NCBI GenBank assembly: GCA_937888615.1
Contig: CALABZ010000418.1
Coordinates: 1-13,555 of the forward strand
DNA: 13,555 nucleotides
Source: an uncultured Lentisphaeria bacterium
GTDB lineage: Bacteria; Verrucomicrobiota; Lentisphaeria; Victivallales; Victivallaceae
Reading direction: 5' to 3'
Shown here: positions 6,774-12,024 of the stretch, piece by piece
How positions within the stretch are numbered: position 1 is the stretch's first letter
How the letters are laid out: the number at the start of each line of letters is the position of its first letter
Program-made: the position numbers and the translations under genes
Notes under the pieces: model-generated
The model's database searches: none
What the model saw: only the letters and a program-made list of their open reading frames with translations
What the model was told of the DNA's origin: nothing

Positions 6774-8051
6774 ATGAATACGATTGCCGTACCCGCCGGA
6801 CTTGAAACCGAATGCTTTGTCATGGAACGGGGCGCGATCCGTCATACCCCGGAGGTTATCCGTCAATTATGGAGCGAACACCCCGTCTGGCCGGTGGCCG
6901 ATGAAAACACATGGGGCGCGGCAGGCGCGGAGCTGACCACCGCCTTGAAAATGGCCGGTCTGACGATGCTGACTCCTTTCATTTTTCCGGGAAAACCGAT
7001 TTTGCATGCGGAAATTGAACATTCGCACACCTTGACAAAGGCGATGCCGGAGAACTGCGTTCCGATAGCGGTCGGCAGCGGAACGGTCAATGATCTGGTC
7101 AAATACGCCGCCGGACTGAAGGGGGTTCGTTATGCGGTGATTCCGACCGCGCCGTCAGTGGACGGCTACACGTCATTCGGGGCGGCGCTGGCCGTGGATG
7201 GGTTCAAAAAAACCATGCCCTGCCCCGCGCCGCTGGCAATTATTACCGATCCCGGCATACTCGAAACGGCCCCGGTCGAAATGTTCGCCGCCGGTTACGC
7301 CGACCTGATGGCCAAAATTCCAGCGGGCGCGGACTGGATCGTCGCCGATTATCTGGGACAGGCACCGATCCGGACGGACGTATGGGCGATGATTCAGGAA
7401 CCGCTGCGGGGCTGGCTGGAAGTCCCCGCCGAAATCGATCGGGTATTCATGGGGTTGGCGGCCACCGGTTACGCCATGCAGATGTGCCGCGATTCGCGCC
7501 CGGCCTCGGGCGCCGAACATCTGCTCAGCCATATATGGGAGATGGAAGGATTCGAGGCGTCGCACGGATTCAAGGTGGCGGTGGCCAGCGTCGGGATTAC
7601 GGCTCTCTACGAGAAACTGTTGGCATTCGATGCCGACACCCTGTGCCGAATGGCGTCGCCGGGAACGGAACGACGGGTTCGCGAACAGGAAATCGCCCGG
7701 CTGCTGGTCCGTGATTGTTACGGGAATTCGGTTCGCGAGGTCGCACTCGGCAAATTTTTGGAGGACGATGCGCTCGCCGCACGACGGCAGACCATCTATG
7801 ACAGTTGGGATTCGCTGCGGCGACAGATCGCCGGACAGCTTTATCCGCTTCCTGAACTGAAAACGATGCTCCGTTCGGTAGGGGCTCCAGTCGATCCGGC
7901 TGACATCGGGTTGTCCCAGGAACAGTTTGCCGGAGCATTTGCCCGGGCGCAGTTGATCCGCAACCGTTACACGGTGCTGGACCTCGTTTATGAGCTGGGT
8001 TTACCGCTTGAGAAGCTGGCCGCTGAGATTTGTCAGGGCAAAATCAGGTAA
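6774..8051 (+). CDS. egsA: sn-Glycerol-1-phosphate dehydrogenase (EgsA/AraM type)
   Basis: A metal-dependent polyol dehydrogenase of the iron-containing alcohol dehydrogenase superfamily that interconverts sn-glycerol-1-phosphate and DHAP with NAD(P)H. Such enzymes are standard in archaea; the bacterial form was described as AraM/EgsA of Bacillus subtilis. Within 425 aa: nucleotide-binding GSGTVNDLVKYAA (101-113, D107), PTAPSVDGYTS (124-134, D130), FAAGYADLMAK (metal ligand D177) and the two histidines in SGAEHLLSHIWEM (H249 or H253) and SHGFKVAV (H264). Length is close to the bacterial family. The ATG at 6774 follows AAAAGGA at 9-nt spacing in an A+T-rich leader that includes TATAAT (6732-6737) without a good -35. 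Its 3' end overlaps the convergent hemolysin III-type gene by 19 bp. The repressor-GDPD-dehydrogenase context points to use of glycerol phosphate released from lipid head groups. Confidence 0.9.
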   Translation: MNTIAVPAGLETECFVMERGAIRHTPEVIRQLWSEHPVWPVADENTWGAAGAELTTALKMAGLTMLTPFIFPGKPILHAEIEHSHTLTKAMPENCVPIAVGSGTVNDLVKYAAGLKGVRYAVIPTAPSVDGYTSFGAALAVDGFKKTMPCPAPLAIITDPGILETAPVEMFAAGYADLMAKIPAGADWIVADYLGQAPIRTDVWAMIQEPLRGWLEVPAEIDRVFMGLAATGYAMQMCRDSRPASGAEHLLSHIWEMEGFEASHGFKVAVASVGITALYEKLLAFDADTLCRMASPGTERRVREQEIARLLVRDCYGNSVREVALGKFLEDDALAARRQTIYDSWDSLRRQIAGQLYPLPELKTMLRSVGAPVDPADIGLSQEQFAGAFARAQLIRNRYTVLDLVYELGLPLEKLAAEICQGKIR

Positions 8052-8674
8052 ACGGCGAGATACTGGCAGAGTGCCCCGCCAAGCACAAATAAATGCCATC
8101 CGGCATGGGCGAACGCGCGTTTGCGGGCGTAAAAAATAACGCCGAGGCTGTAAACCACACCTCCGGCCAGGATCAGCGTCAGCGCGGCGGCGGAAAGACC
8201 ACGCAGCATATCCGGCAGGATCACCAGACCGGACCATCCGGTCAGCAGGTAAAGTGCGATCGAGAGTTTTTCGAAACGCCCGGTGAAAAATGTCTTGAAA
8301 ACCAGTCCCGCAAGCGCGAAAACCCAGACCAATACCAGAATGAAATTACCGGCCGTACTGTTGACCGCCAATATCAGAACCGGAGTGTAAGTGCCCGCGA
8401 TCAGCAGGTAAATCGCCGAATGGTCAAGCTTGCGGCACAGGGCCTTTCGGACGGGATCGCAAACGGTATGGTAAACAGCGGAAGCCGCCAGCATAAAAAT
8501 CAATGTCAGACCGTAAAGCCCCACCGCCAATTGCGCGTTCAATCCCAACGGGGCGGCGCGAACGACCAACAGAATCGCGGCGGGTACTGCGATCAGGACG
8601 CCGATTCCGTGGGTGGCGGCGTTGGCGATTTCCTCGCCGCGAGTATAATGGTGCGCATGGGATTTCGGGCTCAA
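8033..8674 (-). CDS. Hemolysin III / PAQR-family seven-helix membrane protein
   Basis: A 213-aa integral membrane protein of the hemolysin III (YqfA/TrhA) branch of the PAQR superfamily. Seven hydrophobic helices fill the chain after a short N-terminal GEEIANAATHGIG motif. PAQR metal-site residues are present: SAVYH (H69), LDHSAIYLLIAGTYTP (D84, H85) and HAGWH (H190, H194). The following motif usually reads GxxxH but is GGALCQ here (Q204), a change outside the three histidines that bind zinc in adiponectin receptors. In bacteria this family has been linked to membrane fluidity rather than proven hemolysis. The start is TTG at 8674, whose bases overlap the TGA stop of the upstream lipoprotein gene (TTGA), so translation is probably coupled; there is no in-frame ATG before the first helices. 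It ends by overlapping egsA. Confidence 0.9.
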   Translation of the reverse strand: MSPKSHAHHYTRGEEIANAATHGIGVLIAVPAAILLVVRAAPLGLNAQLAVGLYGLTLIFMLAASAVYHTVCDPVRKALCRKLDHSAIYLLIAGTYTPVLILAVNSTAGNFILVLVWVFALAGLVFKTFFTGRFEKLSIALYLLTGWSGLVILPDMLRGLSAAALTLILAGGVVYSLGVIFYARKRAFAHAGWHLFVLGGALCQYLAVYLILP

Positions 8675-9027
8675 AACTTCAGGCTCTCTTCGGGTTGCTT
8701 CTTTTCGGAGGGCGGGTAAAGGGATATGTATTCTTCCACCGCGACGCCATTCTGGGTGAAAATGCGGACCAGTTTTTCAGAGAAGGGAACGGGTTTGTCG
8801 GTTTCGCGGAGAATGATCCGGTTATAGTTCTTTTTCAGGTATTTGATCAGGGAATCGACATTTTCGAACCGGGGGCCATTCTTGATATAAAAAGCATCCA
8901 CATTACCGTCAATAAAGACGACGGGAGTGGTTTCCGGCTCCAATTCTTCGATGGATGTCTCCTGCTGGCGGCATCCGGCGAGCATCACAGCCAGGCACGT
9001 TAATAACAGAATATGGGTAAATTTCAT
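8671..9027 (-). CDS. Small lipoprotein of unknown function
   Basis: A 118-aa predicted lipoprotein: signal peptide MKFTHILLLTCLAVMLAGC with lipobox LAGC and lipidated C19, then an acidic linker (about 20-35) and one small alpha/beta domain (about 36-108). I do not recognise the family. The strand pattern VVFIDGN...FYI...ILRETDKPVPFSEKLVRIFTQNGV resembles the periplasmic domain of ExbD/TolR (a strand, then xDxxxPxxxxxxxxxxxxxxGV), but this is a weak similarity by eye. The start at 9027 rather than 9060 is decided by the signal peptide, a strong GGAGGA ribosome site (9029-9036), and a promoter whose -10 lies downstream of the 9060 codon. It is the first gene of a two-gene unit with the hemolysin III-type gene. 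Confidence 0.8.
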   Translation of the reverse strand: MKFTHILLLTCLAVMLAGCRQQETSIEELEPETTPVVFIDGNVDAFYIKNGPRFENVDSLIKYLKKNYNRIILRETDKPVPFSEKLVRIFTQNGVAVEEYISLYPPSEKKQPEESLKF

Positions 9028-9045
9028 ATGTCCTCCGGTTTCGGG

Positions 9046-9074
9046 AATATAGCTCCTCATCCGGTTGTTGTCAA
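9046..9074 (-). promoter_or_regulatory. sigma70-type promoter of the lipoprotein / hemolysin III unit
   Basis: On the minus strand, consensus TTGACA (9074-9069) and TATATT (9051-9046) are separated by 17 bp. The predicted start near 9039 gives a leader of only about 12 nt, almost entirely the GGAGGA ribosome site. Confidence 0.75.
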
Positions 9075-9081
9075 TATTGAT

Positions 9082-9110
9082 TTGAAAACCACCGCTCCGA
9101 ATGTTATAGT
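9082..9110 (+). promoter_or_regulatory. sigma70-type promoter of the 69-aa lipoprotein gene
   Basis: TTGAAA (9082-9087) and TATAGT (9105-9110) have 17-bp spacing. The -35 lies 8 bp from the -35 of the opposite promoter, so the two polymerase sites are back to back and may compete or share a regulator. Confidence 0.72.
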
Positions 9111-9172
9111 AAAGTCAGTTTCTCAAATAACTGAGGAGCATAGACAAACAACCCCAAGGAAGAGGTAGCATC

Positions 9173-9382
9173 ATGAAAAAATTGACAATCATGTTGTTGG
9201 CAGTGGTGGGAGCAGCGATTCTGATGACCGGTTGCGGCAAAGAAAAGACGGACCAGCAGAAACTTCAGGACGCCAAAACGACGATCGAACAAAAAGCCGA
9301 TCAGGCCGGCAAAGACATCAAAAAAGATGCCGAACAGGCCAAGAAAGATCTCACCAAAATGGGCGACAAGCTCACGAAATAA
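9173..9382 (+). CDS. Small helical Lys/Asp/Gln-rich lipoprotein
   Basis: A 69-aa predicted lipoprotein with N-terminal MKKLTIMLLAVVGAAILMTGC; the lipobox is LMTGC with lipidated C21. The 48-residue mature part is one long amphipathic helix with irregular heptad-like repeats (DAKTTIEQKADQAGKDIKKD, AEQAKKDLTKMGDKL), no aromatic residue and many lysines. This type recalls short coiled-coil envelope lipoproteins (Lpp- or entericidin-like), but I cannot assign a family. A ribosome site AAGGAAGAGG lies 6-7 nt before the ATG. It has its own promoter and its own strong terminator, so it is monocistronic and probably well expressed. Confidence 0.82.
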   Translation: MKKLTIMLLAVVGAAILMTGCGKEKTDQQKLQDAKTTIEQKADQAGKDIKKDAEQAKKDLTKMGDKLTK

Positions 9383-9399
9383 GTTCCTTCGGAATTTTA

Positions 9400-9427
9400 A
9401 GCCCGGCAGGCCCCTGCCGGGCTCTTT
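9400..9427 (+). terminator. Intrinsic terminator after the 69-aa lipoprotein gene
   Basis: A G+C-rich stem AGCCCGGCAGG (9400-9410) pairs with CCTGCCGGGCT (9413-9423), followed by CTTT. The T tract is short but the stem is very stable, and it begins 17 nt after the stop codon. Confidence 0.85.
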
Positions 9428-9556
9428 ACCCGCATAAGCGCCGCCATGTTATCGACCATGTTCGATATGGTTTTTAAAATCAAAGCGTTTATTCGGAGTT
9501 CAAGTGTTTTTGCTGCAAGAATATACCACTCTGCCAAACCATTCTCAAGCTGCGAA

Positions 9557-10300
9557 TTATTGAAAAACCAGCAGAATGCGGTCGATGAAAATATGCCGGA
9601 TCGCCGGATTGGGGACCGGAGCCAAATAGATGTACTGCCCTTTCGCAAGCTTCCCGGTGCCCAGCTTCAGCCATTGGTACTGTTCCGGCAGTTGGTTCGC
9701 ACTCCAGGACGCCCGTGGCCATTTTTCCTGAGGTTGAGTCGACATCAGCAAAGCCGGGGCCTCTGATTGCTTATCCGCTTTCGCTTCTTTGCGGAGCCGG
9801 ACATAAACCGTCACGGCCGGAGCATGCAAAAACCAGCTCATCACCGAATCCCACCGGGGATTGAATTGAACCGCCCAACCCGACTGATCACCATTCAACC
9901 TGACGGCAATGCCGGATGTGGTATTACCGTCTTTCACCACCTGGGTACCCTTATCCTTATAATAGACCTTGAGATCATCGCTTCTCAAGTCCAACATGGG
10001 AAGATGTCCGCCGTATTCCTCCGTGATCCGCGGAAAGTGCCCATTTATTTTGCGCCGTGCGGCAAAAACCGGATTTCTTCGCATCGCCATAGAAAAATAT
10101 TCGCGGGAGAAAAAAGGCGGCGTGTAACAGATATCGATGTCGGGCAACGTTGCCTGCGGGTTGTCCGGCACGAAAGTCTCCGTCGGACTCCAGAACCGAA
10201 CTCCGAATTGATCTTCCAGCAGCGTGTAAGCCGCATAGAGCGTTCCTCGCAGGTAATTCGCGTTGCCCAGGTTATTATACTCAATTAACAGGACTTTTTT
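9557..10300 (-). pseudogene. Remnant of a DUF4838 / GH67-N-like carbohydrate-active protein
   Basis: Two end pieces of a large secreted or periplasmic glycan-degradation protein appear to be joined. The 5' piece, reading from about 10291, contains YLRGTLYAAYTLLEDQFGVR, then FVPDNPQATLPD, FFSREYF, FAARRKINGH and EEYGGHLPM, the N-terminal pattern of DUF4838 proteins with an alpha-glucuronidase-like N domain. At about 9991 it passes directly into a C-terminal module (DLKVYYKDKGT, DQSGWAVQF, YQWLKLGTGKLAKGQYIYLA, NPAIRHIFIDRILLV) that normally closes these proteins; the central region of several hundred residues is absent. The frame is open up to a TGA at 10340-10342 but contains no ATG, GTG or TTG before the conserved motif; the GTG at 10171 falls inside it and is not a credible start. 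There is no signal peptide. I read this as a dead gene with a missing 5' end and an internal deletion; family assignment is by memory of motifs. Confidence 0.6.
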
Positions 10301-10311
10301 TGCGGCGTGAC

Positions 10312-10340
10312 TTGAAAAATGTGTGCGGCACCTGTAACTT
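10312..10340 (+). promoter_or_regulatory. Possible promoter of the HEAT-like membrane protein gene
   Basis: TTGAAA (10312-10317) and TAACTT (10335-10340) have 17-bp spacing, about 30 nt before the next likely ribosome site. The -10 is only moderate. It lies just upstream of the recognisable 5' end of the opposite-strand pseudogene, so the pseudogene's own upstream region was probably replaced. Confidence 0.4.
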
Positions 10341-10377
10341 CACATTGATAACGTTTTATTTGGGAGCTTGTGTATTC

Positions 10378-11970
10378 ATGCTTACTGAATCGGAACTGCT
10401 CATTCAGCAAAGTATCGCCGCCTGGCTGGAAGCCAACGATTTCCAGTCTCATTATTCGGTCCTGGTCAGTTTGATGGAGTTGCGGGACTGTACCGGCATC
10501 GGCGATCTGGCCGTGCTCTGGACCATGGCGGAAATCGTTGCCGCCGCCAATCGCGATGAACCCGGGAAGTTGAACAAGGAACTGCGCGAAAAAATCGACG
10601 GCGTAACTTTTCCGCAACCGATTCCACATCTGCTGATTGCGGAGCTCCATCGCGCAGGCAAGTTTTCCGAATTCAGGGAATTGATGGCAAAAAGCGGTCA
10701 TACGCTTGATTCGCTGGTCGAACGCCTTAGAACCCCCGTCCGCGATATTGCCGAGCCGGAACACCCCTCGCCTGATGAGGCAATGGGTTATTTCCGCGAA
10801 AGACAACCGGCTCCGCCGGAATGGACATTGAGCCGTACCGCCAAAACGGAATACCTGAAATATGCTTCCAGCCTGCTTTCCCATGAGGATTGGGACTTGG
10901 CGGAAGCCGCCGCCGGTTCCGTCGGTTATGGTTATCCGAACGGCATTTACGACCTGATGAAGCGCATCCTGGCTCTGTACGGCAAGACCGTGATCCCGAT
11001 CATGCTGAAATCGTCTTCGCCCAGCGTCCGCGCCGCCATTGTCTGGCCCGGAGCCAACCGGGAATCGGTGTGGTCTCTCCTTCACGACCCGGATTCACTG
11101 GTCCGCGCCCTGGCCGTCAACGCCATTACCCGCGATCTGGCGAAAAATCCGTATACCGGCGACCCCATCCAGTTGGCGGCGCGCATCAACCGCGAAGCCC
11201 ATCAGGTCGGCGACGTCAACTATGCGGATCAGTTGAATTACCTGTATTTGCTTGCCGTGAGATTCAAGCATTATCTCCGCTATATTTATCCGGCCCGGAA
11301 TATGCCGGTGCCGCATGGCATGCGTATCGCTTTTTCGATTCTCTACTTCGTGATTTCGGCGGTGGCGCTTTATTTCTTCGACCGCGCCGCCATCCAGATC
11401 GGAATGACCGAACCGACACGAATGGTACTGGGGGGAATCGTTGGGTTCTGCCTGCTCGGCTTCATCTGGAAACAATGGTGCCGGGAGTATGGCAAGGAGA
11501 AAAAAATGTTGGAGGCCTCTGGACGTTACTGGCCCGGAGCGCCCCAATTCTGTAAAATGCTGGAGGGCCAGTCCGGGCTGGCCGACAATGATTATTTTGC
11601 GGCAGTCGTGATCTTCGGCACCTCAGAAGGACTGGAAAGTTATGTCATAGACGACAACCGCCGTGTCATATCCCATATTACCCCGGACGGACAGAATCGG
11701 AAAAAAGGATTCAACCAAAGCCAGATTCAAGCATGGCAGGGCCTGAAACATCAATTCCATCTTTACCGCAATTACATGTTGCAGATGCGTCATTGCGGGT
11801 TGCCGCGACAAGATTATGTGATTATCAATGCGTTTTACTACCGTTCCGGCGGGCTCCGCCCGCTGATCATGACCATCGAAGAAAAAATCGAAGGTGAGAG
11901 CCTTGCCCACGGTATTTTTCGGGAAGCCCTGCCGGAACTGCTCCAGGGCCCCGCTTCTTACAAAAAATAA
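10378..11970 (+). CDS. Unrecognised protein: HEAT-like helical domain, two membrane helices, soluble C-domain
   Basis: A 530-aa protein that I do not recognise. Residues 1-300 are all-helical; 155-255 look like degenerate HEAT/armadillo repeats (AKTEYLKYASSLLSHEDW, SVRAAIVWPGANRESVWSLL, DSLVRALAVNAITRDL). Two hydrophobic helices at about 316-334 and 348-365 form a hairpin that should place both large domains in the cytoplasm, with basic residues next to both. The C-terminal domain (366-530) is alpha/beta with DYFAAVVIFGTSEGLESYVI, a variable middle and RPLIMTIEEKIEGESLAHGI; no catalytic motif is evident. The ATG at 10378 is chosen because the upstream frame only mirrors the pseudogene; a GGGAG box lies about 11 nt upstream, so a TTG just before it is an alternative. 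Single gene, terminated near the convergent CobN-like gene. Possibly a lineage-specific membrane scaffold or sensor. Confidence 0.8.
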   Translation: MLTESELLIQQSIAAWLEANDFQSHYSVLVSLMELRDCTGIGDLAVLWTMAEIVAAANRDEPGKLNKELREKIDGVTFPQPIPHLLIAELHRAGKFSEFRELMAKSGHTLDSLVERLRTPVRDIAEPEHPSPDEAMGYFRERQPAPPEWTLSRTAKTEYLKYASSLLSHEDWDLAEAAAGSVGYGYPNGIYDLMKRILALYGKTVIPIMLKSSSPSVRAAIVWPGANRESVWSLLHDPDSLVRALAVNAITRDLAKNPYTGDPIQLAARINREAHQVGDVNYADQLNYLYLLAVRFKHYLRYIYPARNMPVPHGMRIAFSILYFVISAVALYFFDRAAIQIGMTEPTRMVLGGIVGFCLLGFIWKQWCREYGKEKKMLEASGRYWPGAPQFCKMLEGQSGLADNDYFAAVVIFGTSEGLESYVIDDNRRVISHITPDGQNRKKGFNQSQIQAWQGLKHQFHLYRNYMLQMRHCGLPRQDYVIINAFYYRSGGLRPLIMTIEEKIEGESLAHGIFREALPELLQGPASYKK

Positions 11971-12000
11971 AAAACGTCCCGGCGGCAAATCCGGGACGTT
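11962..12000 (-). terminator. Intrinsic terminator of the CobN-like gene
   Basis: Stem arms AACGTCCCGG (11973-11982) and CCGGGACGTT (11991-12000) enclose an 8-nt loop. Read on the minus strand the stem is followed by a T tract (11974-11962, with one A), a classic rho-independent terminator 25 nt after the CobN-like stop. The T tract lies in the last codons and stop of the plus-strand 530-aa gene. In the plus direction the stem has no useful T run. Confidence 0.85.
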
Positions 12001-12024
12001 CGGTTACATGGTATTTTTCGGCGT

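Noticed and set aside
6774..8051. Glycerol dehydrogenase or 3-dehydroquinate synthase as the identity of this gene
   Set aside because: The PTAPSVDGYTS and SGAEHLLSHIWEM motifs and the chain length fit the EgsA/AraM glycerol-1-phosphate dehydrogenases better.
8093..8719. 208-codon plus-strand ORF across the hemolysin III-type gene
   Set aside because: Gln/Asn/Arg-rich product with no features, antisense to a clear seven-helix protein.
10045..10284. Minus-strand 79-codon ORF near the pseudogene
   Set aside because: Arg/Cys-rich translation in the wrong frame; the neighbouring frame carries the DUF4838-like motifs.
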